Source of the DNA: Burkholderia lata
GTDB lineage: Bacteria; Pseudomonadota; Gammaproteobacteria; Burkholderiales; Burkholderiaceae
Direction: 5' to 3'
Length of the DNA stretch: 64,000 nucleotides
Assembly: GCF_902499335.1 (NCBI RefSeq)
Contig: NZ_CABVQK010000020.1
Span: 62,001-126,000 of the forward strand
The translations under genes were made by a program, and so were the position numbers. The notes under the pieces were generated by a model that worked only from the letters and a program-made list of their open reading frames with translations, was not told where the DNA came from and searched no databases. Shown here piece by piece: positions 34,722-44,174 of this stretch. The stretch's first letter is position 1; every line of letters begins with the position of its first letter.

Positions 34722-36116
34722 TCAGGCCGACGATGCGCCGCGGCGTCCGAGGCTCGACTGCGCATCGCGGCTGCGCTGGTTGATGCGCGCCGCGAGCAGC
34801 ACGAGCGCGGCAAGCACGCCGGTCGCCGCGACTTCCATCCGGTGGCCGTCGAGGAACAGCATCGTGACGAGCGTCCCGCAGATGAACACGATGACCGCCC
34901 ACGTCAGCCACGGGAACATCCACATCCGCAGCGTCAGCGTCGAACCGCTCACGTCGAGCATGCGGCGCATCCGCAATTGCGACACCGCGATCACCAGGTA
35001 CACGAGCAGTGCGATCGCACCGGACGTCGCAATCAGCACGTTGAACACCTGTTCCGGCACCACGTAGTTCGCGATCACGGTCAGGAAGCCGAACGCGGTC
35101 GACGCGAGCACGGCCGCGCGTGGCGTGCCGGTCGAATCGGTACGCTGCAGGAACGCCGGGGCATCGTTGCGCTTCGCGAGCGAGAACAGCATCCGCGATG
35201 CCGTATACAGCGCCGAATTCAGGCAGCTCGCGACCGACACGAGCACGATCACGTCGATGATCGCCTTCGCATGCGGGACGCCGAGCAGTTCCATCACGCG
35301 CTGGTACGAGCCGTGCGCCGGCAGCAGCGGGTCGTTCCACGGCACGATCGCGGTGACGAACAGGATCGAGCCGAGATAGAACAGCGAGATGCGCCAGATC
35401 ACCGAATTCGTCGCGCGCACGATCTGCCGCTCCGGATGCTCGGATTCGGCCGCCGCGATCGTCACGATCTCGGTGCCGACGAACGAGAACATCGTCATCA
35501 GCATGCCGGCGAACACCGCGCCGATCCCGTTCGGCATGAACCCGCCGTGCGCGACCAGGTTCGAGAAGCCCGACGCGTGGCTGCCCGGCAGCAGGCCGAA
35601 CACGGCCGCACCGCCGATCGCGATGAACACGGCGATCGCGACGACCTTGATCAACGCGAACCAGAACTCGAATTCGCCGTAGTTCTTGACGGAGAAGAGG
35701 TTGGTCACCGTCAGCAGCAGCGTGACGCCGAGCGCGAAAATCCAGGTCGCAATGCCCGGGAACCACGCGTTGAGGATGGTGGCCGCCGCCGTCGCCTCGA
35801 TCGGGATCACGAGCACCCAGAACCACCAGTACAGCCAGCCGATCGTGAAGCCGGCCCAATGGCCGATCGCGCGATCGGCATAGGTGGAGAACGAGCCGCT
35901 GTCCGGATGGGCGACGGCCATTTCGCCGAGCATGCGCATCACGAGGACGACGAGCGCGCCCGTCAGCGCATAGGCGATCAACGCCGCCGGCCCCGCTGCC
36001 GCGATCGCGTGGCCGGAGCCGACGAACAGGCCCGCGCCGATCACGCCCGCGATCGACAGCATCGTGACGTGGCGTTGCTTCAGGCCTGTCGCCAGGCCCG
36101 TATGACTACCCTTCAT
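34722..36116 (-). CDS. Amino-acid permease (APC/AAT family, GabP-like)
   Basis: 464 residues from the ATG at 36116 (MKGSHTGLATGLKQRHVTMLSIAGVIGAGLFVGSG). The N-terminal LKQRHVTMLSIAGVIGAGLF signature, ALTGALVVLVMRMLGEMA and about twelve helices place it in the AAT branch with GABA, aromatic and proline permeases; GabP-like is the closest by the GHWAGFTIGWLYWWFWV segment. It imports an amino acid with protons across the inner membrane. Substrate is uncertain. The GlxA-type regulator follows on the same strand. Confidence 0.88.
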   Translation of the reverse strand: MKGSHTGLATGLKQRHVTMLSIAGVIGAGLFVGSGHAIAAAGPAALIAYALTGALVVLVMRMLGEMAVAHPDSGSFSTYADRAIGHWAGFTIGWLYWWFWVLVIPIEATAAATILNAWFPGIATWIFALGVTLLLTVTNLFSVKNYGEFEFWFALIKVVAIAVFIAIGGAAVFGLLPGSHASGFSNLVAHGGFMPNGIGAVFAGMLMTMFSFVGTEIVTIAAAESEHPERQIVRATNSVIWRISLFYLGSILFVTAIVPWNDPLLPAHGSYQRVMELLGVPHAKAIIDVIVLVSVASCLNSALYTASRMLFSLAKRNDAPAFLQRTDSTGTPRAAVLASTAFGFLTVIANYVVPEQVFNVLIATSGAIALLVYLVIAVSQLRMRRMLDVSGSTLTLRMWMFPWLTWAVIVFICGTLVTMLFLDGHRMEVAATGVLAALVLLAARINQRSRDAQSSLGRRGASSA

Positions 36117-36611
36117 GTCGTCCTCCAATCCCTGTATCCAGTGTCTGGCTTGTTGTTCAATGAACTGCGCGTTGCAGGCAGCCATCGCGGTGCTTCGGCA
36201 TGCGTTGACCTGCCTGGCGACATGTATCTTCTCGGCACAAAACCGCGCGATCTAGAAAATATCCGACCGCAACCCATAACAAATGCGACGCGCGGTTAAC
36301 CGGCAGCGACATTTTTCGCGGGTGATGCCGATCGAAGCGGCGATGCGACGGGGCCTACGCGGATTGCGGGGCGCGATCGGATATCGGCAAGCGCTGCGGA
36401 TATCGGGCGTGGATGACATGGAGGTACGCGTGTAACACGTGGCGGAGCCGATGCGGTGCGGCGCGATTCGGGCGCTGCCGATCGGGGTACTTGACGGTCG
36501 CAGGTCGGCAAGACAACGCGCAAGCACCTAATATGCAGCGATCCGCCAGTCGCGCCGGCCGCCGTGCGTGCATCACCCGCGACCACCGAACGTTTTCCCG
36601 GAACCCCGACC
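36117..36611. other. Divergent intergenic region, permease / enolase-superfamily gene
   Basis: 495 bases without a credible gene. The segment next to the permease (36235-36300) is AT-richer and contains the self-complementary CGGTTAACCG (36293-36302). Promoters for both divergent genes must lie here, but no clear sigma-70 or sigma-54 pair was found by eye. Confidence 0.5.
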
Positions 36612-37772
36612 ATGCGCATCACCGCGATTCACGAACAAGCGATTCCCGTGTCCCGCTATGCCGATCCAGCGATCCTGTCCGGCGGCCTGACGACGAGCGT
36701 TGTCGCGGTCGTCACCGATGTCGTGCGCGATGGCTGCCCGGTGATGGGCTATGGCTACGCGTCGGTCGGACGTTTCGCGCAGGGTGGCCTGATTCGCGAA
36801 CGGTTCGCGCCGCGCCTGCTCGCTGCTGCCGATACGCTTGCCGACGAAGCCGGCACGAACCTCGATCCGTTCCGCGCATGGCGCGCGATGATGGCCGGTG
36901 AAAAGCCGGGCGGGCACGGCGAACGATGCGTCGCGGTCGGCACGCTCGACATGGCGATCTGGGATGCCGCCGCTAAAATCGCCGGCCTGCCACTCCATCG
37001 ATTTCTTGCCGACCGGCTTGAACGCACGGCCGCACCACGCGTGCGGGTGTACGCAGGCGGCGGCTACCGCTATCCGCATGACGATCTCGCGCGCCTGTCG
37101 GACGAGATGCGCCGGATCACCGATCTCGGCTACACGCACGCGAAGATCAAGATCGGCGGCGCGGATTTCGATCAGGACCGCAGGCGCATCGAAGCTGCCG
37201 CCGCGCAATTGGCGGACAGTTCGCATCTCGCGGTCGACGCGATGAACACATACGACGCGACGACCGTCGACGCCGCCGCCGCGATGCTCGCGCCGTTTGA
37301 CCTCTGGTGGTTCGAGGACATCTGCGATCCGCTCGACTTGCCGCTCCAGGCGGATCTCGCCACGCGTTACGCACCGCCGATCGCGGCCGGCGAGGCGCTG
37401 TTCTCGCTTGCAGAAGCGAAGCTGCTCGACCGCTACGGCGGGTTGCGCCCCGAGCGCGACGTGCTCGTGTTCGATCCCGTGCATTGCTACGGGCTGCCGG
37501 GCTATCTGCAGATCGTCGAGCACTTCGCGTCGCGCGGCTGGCGACGCGACGCATTCTGGCCGCACGGCGGCCACCTGTTCTCGCTGCACGTCGTCGCGGC
37601 GCTCGGGCTCGGCGGTGCGGAAGTCAGTCCGTTCGCGTTCCATCCATTCAGCGGACTGGCCGATGGCGCAAGCGTCGACGCCGGATATGCACGCGTACCG
37701 CAGGCACCGGGCATCGGCTTCGAGCAACATGCCGGTGCGCACGACGTGTTTCGCACGTTATCGAGCCGCTGA
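36612..37772 (+). CDS. Enolase-superfamily (mandelate racemase/muconate lactonizing) enzyme
   Basis: 386 residues from the ATG at 36612 (MRITAIHEQAIPVSRYADP). The catalytic K-x-K is in YTHAKIKIGGADFD, and the three metal ligands are in LAVDAMNTYD (Asp), WWFEDICDPLD (Glu) and PIAAGEALFSL (Glu). A general acid/base His is in DAFWPHGGHLFSLH. This places it in the mandelate racemase subgroup, whose members dehydrate or racemise acid sugars and tartrate-like hydroxyacids. No substrate can be fixed from sequence. Its 3' end overlaps the convergent lysE gene by 15 bases. Confidence 0.85.
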   Translation: MRITAIHEQAIPVSRYADPAILSGGLTTSVVAVVTDVVRDGCPVMGYGYASVGRFAQGGLIRERFAPRLLAAADTLADEAGTNLDPFRAWRAMMAGEKPGGHGERCVAVGTLDMAIWDAAAKIAGLPLHRFLADRLERTAAPRVRVYAGGGYRYPHDDLARLSDEMRRITDLGYTHAKIKIGGADFDQDRRRIEAAAAQLADSSHLAVDAMNTYDATTVDAAAAMLAPFDLWWFEDICDPLDLPLQADLATRYAPPIAAGEALFSLAEAKLLDRYGGLRPERDVLVFDPVHCYGLPGYLQIVEHFASRGWRRDAFWPHGGHLFSLHVVAALGLGGAEVSPFAFHPFSGLADGASVDAGYARVPQAPGIGFEQHAGAHDVFRTLSSR

Positions 37773-38402
37773 CGCCTGAAGCGCGTCGATCGCGAAACGC
37801 ACCGCGAAGCCGAGCATCATCGCCGCGACGAAGAAATCGAGCACGCGCCACGTAAGCGTACGGGCAAACCATGCGCGGCACGCGCGTGCGCCATAGGTGA
37901 GCATCAGGAACCACGCGAGCGACGCCGTCATCGCGCCGATCGCAAACGGCGCACGTGCGGCGGGCGTGTGGCTCACGATCACGGTGCCGAGCAGCAGCAC
38001 CGTGTCGATCCATGCATACGGATTGAGCAGCGAGACGGCGGCGGTCGCGAGCACCGTGCGCGAGAGTGTGGGCTCACTACCCGCGTGTGGGCCATCGACG
38101 TGCCCGGGCTGTCGTCGCCGGATCGCCGAGCGCAGCGCAAGCAGGCCGTAGCCGGCGAGATATGTGATACCGGCCCACAGCGCGGCCGACACCACGCCGG
38201 GATGGCGCGACAGCAACGACGACAACCCGTGCGCGCCGAGCGCGATCAGCAGCGCGTCGCTGCCCGCACAGACGAGGGCGATGGAAAGCAGATGGGGGCT
38301 CGAGATCGAGCGCTTGATGACGAAGGCGTCCTTGGGGCCGACGGACGTGAACAGTCCGGCGCCAAGCAGCAGGCCTTCGACGAAGGCAGAGGTGTCGAGC
38401 AC
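37758..38402 (-). CDS. LysE/ArgO-family amino-acid exporter
   Basis: 214 residues with six predicted helices. The N-terminal GLLLGAGLFTSVGPKDAFVIKRSI and SLLNPYAWIDTVLLLGTVI segments are characteristic of LysE/ArgO, with the conserved Asn-Pro-x-Ala-x-x-Asp in the middle. It exports basic or related amino acids. The dedicated LysG/ArgP regulator is not adjacent. It is tail-to-tail with the enolase-superfamily gene (15-base overlap). Confidence 0.9.
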   Translation of the reverse strand: MLDTSAFVEGLLLGAGLFTSVGPKDAFVIKRSISSPHLLSIALVCAGSDALLIALGAHGLSSLLSRHPGVVSAALWAGITYLAGYGLLALRSAIRRRQPGHVDGPHAGSEPTLSRTVLATAAVSLLNPYAWIDTVLLLGTVIVSHTPAARAPFAIGAMTASLAWFLMLTYGARACRAWFARTLTWRVLDFFVAAMMLGFAVRFAIDALQASAAR

Positions 38403-38463
38403 GAGCGGGCCGACAACCTCTTAAGCTGAACCGGTGATGGTTACGATGAACGAAACGTTAAGG

Positions 38464-38502
38464 GGCGCCCGGGGGCATTGTCAATGCCCCGCCTGGCGCC
38501 CG
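38464..38502 (-). terminator. Long hairpin downstream of the SMR gene
   Basis: GGGGCATT/AATGCCCC around GTC forms the top of a longer stem closed by GGGCGCC/GGCGCCC. On the minus strand it is followed by CCTTAACGTTT, with only short T-runs. It lies a few bases after the SMR stop and probably terminates that gene, though weakly. Confidence 0.6.
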
Positions 38503-38509
38503 ACGCCGA

Positions 38510-38851
38510 TCAGTGAGCGGCCGCCTCGCCGAGGTTGAGCGCGACGAGCGCGCAGACGGTCAGCGCGATGCCGGCGAGTTTCAGCGGCGACACCGATTCA
38601 TCGAAGCAGACGATGCCGATCACGGCCGTGGCCGCGGTGCTGGCGGCGGCCCAGCTTGCATACGCGAGCCCCATTTCGAGCCGCTTCGTCGCGAGCGCCA
38701 TCAGCCAGACAGCGCAGGCATAACAGGCGACGGTAAGCGCGGACGGGAGCGGGCGGGAAAAGCCGGCGGAGTATTTCAGTCCGACGGAGCCGAGCACTTC
38801 GGCGAGGACACTGACGCCCAGCAGAAGCCAGGCAGACTGGAGCGGGGACAC
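38510..38851 (-). CDS. Small multidrug resistance (SMR) family exporter
   Basis: 113 residues and four predicted helices, read from the GTG at 38851 preceded by AAGGAGG. The conserved Glu of the first helix is in LGVSVLAEVLGSVGLKYS, and the WAAASTAATAVIGIVCFDESVSPLKLAGIALTV helix-3/4 region is typical of EmrE/QacE. It exports cationic drugs or guanidinium-like compounds with proton exchange. No guanidine riboswitch was recognised in the upstream 130 bases. Confidence 0.87.
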   Translation of the reverse strand: MSPLQSAWLLLGVSVLAEVLGSVGLKYSAGFSRPLPSALTVACYACAVWLMALATKRLEMGLAYASWAAASTAATAVIGIVCFDESVSPLKLAGIALTVCALVALNLGEAAAH

Positions 38852-38981
38852 GAAGGGCCTCCTTCCCCCGACGCTTATACCGAGCGGCGAGGAGAAGTGG
38901 AGGCGTCAGCGGTACCCAGGATGAACGGAGCTTAGTCCGCGCGCCGTTGCAGCACAAGGCACAACGCACGCGGTGCCCCGG

Positions 38982-39911
38982 TCACGCACCGTCGGCCTGG
39001 CCGGCCGCCCACTCGGGCCGCTGCCCGAGCGCGTCGAACAGCCGGACGATCTCGGCTTTCACCTTCTGCACCGCGTTGCTGACGAGCGCCGTGTCGTGCC
39101 AGCACAGCGACAGGTCGCGCGCGAACAGCCGGTGCGCGACCGTCGACAGCTTGAGCTTGCGCTCCTCGATCTCGACGTGCGCGGCCGTCCACGGCAGGAT
39201 CGTCACGCCGAGCTGCGCCATCACGGCCGCGAACAGCAGCCCGGTCGAGCTCGCCTCGAAACTGATCTCGTACGACAGCCCGGCCTCGCGCATCGCCCAG
39301 TCGACGCGGTTGCGGATCGTGTTCGGCGCGCTCGGCAGCACGAGCGGCATCCGCGCGATCGCGTCGAGCGGCACGGGATCGTCCGGCACCGGGAACCCGG
39401 GCCACGTGATCAGGTACAGCGTTTCCGTCAGCAACCGGTGGATCGCGATGCCGCGCGTGTCGACCGCATCGACGACGATCGCGAGATCGAGCCGCGCGCG
39501 TTCGAGCAGCGTGTCGAGATCGGCGCTCGGCGCCTCGATCAGCTCCAGCATGATGCCCGGGAAGCGGTCGCGCACCGCGCGGGCGAGCGGAATGGCCAGC
39601 ACGCGCGCGGTGCTCGACGGCATCCCGACCGTCACGCGGCCCTGCGGTGTCTCGGCATCGCGGCGCAGCAGTTCGCGCGTGCCGTCGGCCTGGCGCAGCA
39701 GATCGAGCGCGTGCTGATACAGCGTGCGGCCGGCGGCGGTGGGCGCGACGCCGCGCACGCTCCGTTCGAGCAACTGCATCCCGAGATCCTGTTCGAGATT
39801 GCGCATCTGCTGGCTGACCGCCGGCTGCGCCACATGCAGCGCCTCGCTCGCATGCGTGACGTTGCCGCATTCGACGACCTTCACGAAATAGCGCAACTGC
39901 CTCAAGTCCAT
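38982..39911 (-). CDS. LysR-family transcriptional regulator
   Basis: 309 residues from the ATG at 39911 (MDLRQLRYFVKVVECGNVTHASEALHVAQPAVSQQ). The winged helix-turn-helix is clear, followed by the periplasmic-binding-type effector domain (QGRVTVGMPSSTARVLA). It resembles the NAC/CynR group. It is divergent from the MFS-CoA transferase-decarboxylase genes across 170 bases and most likely controls them, responding to the imported substrate or its CoA ester. Confidence 0.92.
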   Translation of the reverse strand: MDLRQLRYFVKVVECGNVTHASEALHVAQPAVSQQMRNLEQDLGMQLLERSVRGVAPTAAGRTLYQHALDLLRQADGTRELLRRDAETPQGRVTVGMPSSTARVLAIPLARAVRDRFPGIMLELIEAPSADLDTLLERARLDLAIVVDAVDTRGIAIHRLLTETLYLITWPGFPVPDDPVPLDAIARMPLVLPSAPNTIRNRVDWAMREAGLSYEISFEASSTGLLFAAVMAQLGVTILPWTAAHVEIEERKLKLSTVAHRLFARDLSLCWHDTALVSNAVQKVKAEIVRLFDALGQRPEWAAGQADGA

Positions 39912-40081
39912 CGCCGCCCCCTCCCGATTCGAGCCATAAGCCAATCCGATCGAGCAAGATGAATATCATATTTTTCTGCGATCGCTGAGGTTTCTATACT
40001 CGTCTCACAAAAGAGCCAGCCTGCCGGCCATCCCGGACCGGACGCGGCAAAAGCGCCGGCCCCGCCGGCAAGGAGACGAAG
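39912..40081 (+). promoter_or_regulatory. Divergent control region of the LysR and MFS genes
   Basis: A good -10 element TATACT is at 39995-40000, with a poor -35 (TTTTCT near 39972), the pattern of an activator-dependent promoter. An AT-rich stretch (39958-39976) between the -35 and lysR is the likely LysR site. GGAGACG gives the ribosome binding site of the MFS gene. Confidence 0.5.
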
Positions 40082-41404
40082 ATGTTCAAGGCGATCGACG
40101 CGCCGGCGGCCGGCGCGAAGCCGCGGCGCACGCCGCTCACGCGCGAGCAGGTCAAGGGCTTCTGGGCCGTATATGCGGGCTGGGTGCTCGACGGCGTGGA
40201 TTCGGTGATCTACGCGCTCGTGCTGATTCCGGCGTTGACCGAACTGCTGCCGGCGTCCGGCATCGCGGCGACGCCCGCGAATCTCGGGATGTACGGCTCG
40301 ATCCTGTTTGCGCTGTTCCTGATCGGCTGGGGGCTGTCGTTCATCTGGGGGCCGCTCGCCGACCGCTTCGGCCGCGTCCGCACGCTCGCCGCGAGCATCC
40401 TGATCTACTCGGTGTTCACCGGCGCGGCCGCGTTCGTGCACGACGTGTGGGCGCTGGCCGCGTGCCGGCTGATCGCCGGGATCGGCGTCGGCGGCGAATG
40501 GGCGCTCGCGGGCACCTACGTCGCCGAAAGCTGGCCGGAAGACCGCCGCAAGATGGGCGCCGGCTACCTGCAGACGGGCTACTACTTCGGCTTCTTCATC
40601 GCGGCGTGCCTGAACTACACGATCGGCGCGACCTACGGCTGGCGCGCGATGTTCCTGTGCGGCCTCGCGCCTGCGCTGCTCGCGGTGTTCACCGTGATGC
40701 GCGTGAAAGAGCCCGGCCAGTGGCGCCGGCATGACGCACGCGACGGCGACGTGGCCGACGCGCGGCGCGCCCATCCGCTGCGCGAGATCTTCGCGCCGGC
40801 CTTCCTGCGCCGCACGCTGACGAGCGCGAGCCTCGTCGGCGTCGCGATCGTCGGGCTGTGGGCCGGCTCCGTCTACGAGGCGAGCGCGGTCAGCACGCTG
40901 GCGGCGCGCGCGGGCATCGACCACATCGGCGCGATGCGGCTCGCGTCGATCGGCGCGGCGATCCTGTCGTGCGCGACGATCGCCGGTTGTCTGGTTGCGC
41001 CGTGGCTCTCCGAACGGCTCGGCCGGCGCACGGCGCTCGGCGTGTATTTCGCGGGGATGGCCGGATCGATCGTGTTCGCGTTCGGCTGGGCGTTCTACCA
41101 GCCGAACGGGCTCGCGGCGTTCATGGTGTCGCTCGCGTTCCTCGGTTTCTTCGGCGGCAATTTCGCGATCTTCTCGCTGTGGCTGCCCGAGCAGTACCCG
41201 ACGCGCGTGCGTGCGACAGCGTTCGCGTTCAACGCGTCGGTCGGCCGCTTCATCGGTGCGGGCGTGAACTTCCTGCTCGGCGCCGCGATTCACGGTTACG
41301 GATCGCTCGGCGTGCCGGTCGCATGGACCGCGGCCGTATTCGGCCTCGGCATCCTGATCCTGCCGTTCGCGGTCGAAACGCGCCACCAGACGCTGCCCGA
41401 ATGA
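40082..41404 (+). CDS. MFS transporter, acid-substrate type
   Basis: 440 residues and twelve predicted helices. The loop 2-3 motif is GPLADRFGRVRTLAA, and GIGVGGEWALAGTYVAESWPEDRRKMGAG is the helix 4-5 signature of the AAHS/sialate/dicarboxylate MFS groups. It imports an organic acid by proton symport. As the first gene of the module it probably supplies the substrate of the CoA transferase and decarboxylase encoded next. Which acid is transported is not fixed by sequence. Confidence 0.88.
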   Translation: MFKAIDAPAAGAKPRRTPLTREQVKGFWAVYAGWVLDGVDSVIYALVLIPALTELLPASGIAATPANLGMYGSILFALFLIGWGLSFIWGPLADRFGRVRTLAASILIYSVFTGAAAFVHDVWALAACRLIAGIGVGGEWALAGTYVAESWPEDRRKMGAGYLQTGYYFGFFIAACLNYTIGATYGWRAMFLCGLAPALLAVFTVMRVKEPGQWRRHDARDGDVADARRAHPLREIFAPAFLRRTLTSASLVGVAIVGLWAGSVYEASAVSTLAARAGIDHIGAMRLASIGAAILSCATIAGCLVAPWLSERLGRRTALGVYFAGMAGSIVFAFGWAFYQPNGLAAFMVSLAFLGFFGGNFAIFSLWLPEQYPTRVRATAFAFNASVGRFIGAGVNFLLGAAIHGYGSLGVPVAWTAAVFGLGILILPFAVETRHQTLPE

Positions 41405-41465
41405 GCGGCACGCCGCGATCGTTCGGAAACACGCTACACCCAGTCATCAATATCAGGAGTCCGGA

Positions 41466-42689
41466 ATGCAGGCATTACAAGGAATCAGGGTCGTCGATCT
41501 GAGCCGCGCGCTGTCGGGGCCGTTCTGCTCGATGGTGCTCGCCGATCTCGGCGCCGACGTGATCAAGGTCGAGTCGGGGCCGCACGGCGACATGAGCCGC
41601 GCATGGGGGCCGTTCGATCGCGGCGTGAGCACGTACTACCTGTCCTGCAATCGCAACAAGCGCGGCATCTGCGTGGATTTCCGGCAACCGGCCGGCCTCG
41701 ACGTCGTGCGCCGGCTGATCGCGCAGGCCGACGTCGTGATCGAGAATTTCAAGGCGGGCACGATGGACACGATGGGGCTCGGCTATGCCGCGCTGAGTGC
41801 ACGCGATCCGCGGCTCGTGATGGGCAGTGTCACCGCGTTCGGCCCGCGCGGCCCGTTGCGCGACTGGCCGGGCTTCGACCAGATCGCGCAGGGCTGTGCG
41901 GGGCTGATGAGCCTCACCGGCTTTCCCGACGGCGAGCCGACCCGCACGGGCACCGCGATCGGCGATCTCAGCTCGGGGATGTGGGTCGCGACCGGCGTGC
42001 TGGCCGCGCTGTACGAGCGCGAGCGCACGGGGCGCGGGCAGCATGTCGGCACGTCGCTGCTCGAAAGCCTTGTTTCGCTGCTGAGCGTGCACGGGCAGCG
42101 CTACCTGAGCCTCGGCGACGTGCCGCGCCGCACCGGCAATGCGCATGCGGTGATCGCGCCGTACGGCGTGTTCGAGACGGCCGACGGGCCGCTCAACCTC
42201 GCACCGATCACGACCGACATGTGGCTGCGGTTGTGCCAGTTGCTGGACCTGCCCGAGCTGCCGGACGATCCGCGCTTCGCGACCAACGACGCACGCGTCG
42301 CGCACCGCGACGAACTGAAGGCGCTGCTCGAAAGCCGCTTGCGCATGCGCGGCAAGCGCGAATGGACGCAGCGTTTCGTCGACGCCGGGCTGCCGGCCGG
42401 GCCGATCAACACGCTCGACGAAGTGTTCGACGATCCGCAGCTTGCGCATTGCGGGCTGGTCGAGCCGGTCGCGCATCCGACGCTCGGCACGCTGCGCCAG
42501 GTCGTCACGCCGCTCGGCGGGATGGGTGACGAGGTGCCGGCGCCGCGCACGCGCCATGCGCCGCCGCTGCTCGGTGAGCATACGGTCGACGTGCTGCGCG
42601 AAGCGGGCTACGGCGACGACGCGATCGACGCGCTGCTGGCCGGGCGCGCGATCTTCCAGGCGGAAGCGGTGGCGGAGGCCGTGCAATGA
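41466..42689 (+). CDS. Class III (CaiB/BaiF) CoA transferase
   Basis: 407 residues. IRVVDLSRALSGPFCSMVLADLGADVIKVE is the family N-terminus, and the catalytic Asp is Asp167 in TRTGTAIGDLSSGMW. The C-terminal GLPAGPINTLDEVFDDPQLA segment is also typical. These enzymes move CoA between carboxylic acids via aspartyl anhydride intermediates. Its stop overlaps the next gene's start by four bases, so the two proteins are made together. The likely acceptor is a dicarboxylic acid that the downstream decarboxylase then acts on (inference). Confidence 0.92.
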   Translation: MQALQGIRVVDLSRALSGPFCSMVLADLGADVIKVESGPHGDMSRAWGPFDRGVSTYYLSCNRNKRGICVDFRQPAGLDVVRRLIAQADVVIENFKAGTMDTMGLGYAALSARDPRLVMGSVTAFGPRGPLRDWPGFDQIAQGCAGLMSLTGFPDGEPTRTGTAIGDLSSGMWVATGVLAALYERERTGRGQHVGTSLLESLVSLLSVHGQRYLSLGDVPRRTGNAHAVIAPYGVFETADGPLNLAPITTDMWLRLCQLLDLPELPDDPRFATNDARVAHRDELKALLESRLRMRGKREWTQRFVDAGLPAGPINTLDEVFDDPQLAHCGLVEPVAHPTLGTLRQVVTPLGGMGDEVPAPRTRHAPPLLGEHTVDVLREAGYGDDAIDALLAGRAIFQAEAVAEAVQ

Positions 42690-43495
42690 GCGACACGACG
42701 AAACACGACAGCGCGTCGCGCGTGACGGTCGACATGGTCGGCGAACGGATCGCACGTGTGCGGTTTGCGAATCCGGCGCGACGCCATGCGCTCGACGCGC
42801 CATTGCTCGATGCGCTCGTCGCGCGCCTCGACGCGCTGGCCGAACACCGTCCGCCACCCGTCGTGATCCTGTCGAACGACGGCAGCGGCGACGTGTGGAG
42901 CGCGGGGCACGACCTGCGCGAACTGGCAGACGATCGCGACCCGCTCGCGTATGGCAAGCCGCTCGAACGGGCGCTGCGGCGGGTGCGGACCTATCCGGGC
43001 GCGGTGATCGCGGCGGTGTCGGGTTCGGCGTGGGGCGGGGCGGTCGATCTCGTGATGAGCTGCGACCTGGTGGTCGCGGCGCGCGACGCGCGTTTCTCGA
43101 TGACGCCCGCGAACATCGGCCTGCCGTATTCGACGAGCGGCCTGCTGCGCTTCTACGACAACCTGCCGATTCACGTGCTGAAGGAGATGTTCTTCTGCGC
43201 GCAGCCGCTCGATGCGGAGCGCGCCGAACATCACGGGCTCGTGAACCGGCTGGCCGACGCGGGTGGGGTCGACGATGCGGCGCTCGACGTCGCGCGCACG
43301 ATCGCGGCGAAGGCGCCGCTCGCGGTACACGCGGTGAAGGAGCAGTTGCGCGTGCTGCAGGACGCACGGCCGTTGCCGGCCGACGCGTTCGAGCGGATTG
43401 CCGAGCTGCGCCGGCAGGCTTGCGAAGGCGTGGATTTTGCCGAAGGGCTGCGCGCGTTCGCGGAGCGGCGCACGCCGGCGTTTCGCGGCGTCTAG
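42686..43495 (+). CDS. Methylmalonyl-CoA decarboxylase-like enoyl-CoA hydratase-superfamily enzyme
   Basis: 269 residues of the crotonase fold. It resembles E. coli methylmalonyl-CoA decarboxylase (ScpB/YgfG) along its length: WSAGHDLREL holds the active-site His (His75), SGSAWGGAVDLVMSCDLVVAA forms the oxyanion region, and NIGLPYSTSGLLRF holds the Tyr (Tyr148) that corresponds to the catalytic Tyr of YgfG. The canonical hydratase glutamates are absent. It would convert methylmalonyl-CoA to propionyl-CoA or a related malonyl-CoA to its decarboxylated form. Coupling to the CoA transferase supports this. Confidence 0.8.
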   Translation: MSDTTKHDSASRVTVDMVGERIARVRFANPARRHALDAPLLDALVARLDALAEHRPPPVVILSNDGSGDVWSAGHDLRELADDRDPLAYGKPLERALRRVRTYPGAVIAAVSGSAWGGAVDLVMSCDLVVAARDARFSMTPANIGLPYSTSGLLRFYDNLPIHVLKEMFFCAQPLDAERAEHHGLVNRLADAGGVDDAALDVARTIAAKAPLAVHAVKEQLRVLQDARPLPADAFERIAELRRQACEGVDFAEGLRAFAERRTPAFRGV

Positions 43496-43634
43496 GCGAT
43501 GGGTTGTACGAGCCGGGCGAACAGGCGGCGAAAAGCGCGCGGACGTGCTCGCGCCGTTGCGCGGATATCGGATGCTTTGTTCGCAGCCGCCACCGCCACC
43601 GCCACCTTCGCCTTCGCGAGCGCGTCGCCGCGTT

Positions 43635-44174
43635 TCACATGCCGAGCGCGTGCACGCCGACGAGCAGCAGCGCGCCGATCGCGATCAGCAGCAGCGCGTG
43701 AATGCGCGTATACATCACGCACAGCGTCGACGCGGCCGCGATCGCGCGCGCGGCCCAGCCGCCGTCGAGCGCCTGCAGCAGCACCCACACCGACGCGAGG
43801 ATCATGCCGGCCGCGACCGGGCGCAGGCCGGCCTCGAGCGCGATCTGCCAGCGCGCGCCCTGATGCCGCCGCCACAGATGCGCGACGCCGTAGATCAGGA
43901 ACGCAGTCGGGCCGAACAGCGCGAGCGTCGCGATCACCGCGCCCCAGAAGCCGGCCACCTGCCAGCCGATCAGTGTCGCCAGCAGCGAGCCGGGGCCCGG
44001 CGCCATGCGCGCGATCGCGAAATCGTTCACGAATTGCGTGGCGGTCATCCAGTGATGCACGTCGACCACCTGCCGCTGGATGTCGGCGATGATCGCCTGT
44101 CCGCCGCCGATCGTCGCGATCGACAGCGGCGCGAACACGCCGAACAGCGCGGCGTAGCGTTGCGATGCGGTCAT
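43635..44174 (-). CDS. Chromate transporter, C-terminal half type (CHR family)
   Basis: 179 residues, about six helices. The CHR signature is in LSIATIGGGQAIIADIQRQVV, and RMAPGPGSLLATLIGWQVAGFWGA is the paired motif. It is one of two short-chain CHR proteins encoded as a pair; its start overlaps the stop of the partner gene by four bases. Together they would form the chromate/sulfate efflux unit, usually exporting chromate. Sulfate or another anion is possible. Confidence 0.88.
   Translation of the reverse strand: MTASQRYAALFGVFAPLSIATIGGGQAIIADIQRQVVDVHHWMTATQFVNDFAIARMAPGPGSLLATLIGWQVAGFWGAVIATLALFGPTAFLIYGVAHLWRRHQGARWQIALEAGLRPVAAGMILASVWVLLQALDGGWAARAIAAASTLCVMYTRIHALLLIAIGALLLVGVHALGM

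Noticed and set aside
38852..38981. Possible guanidine (mini-ykkC) riboswitch upstream of the SMR exporter gene
   Set aside because: SMR genes often carry one, but no pair of hairpins with ACGR loops was found here.
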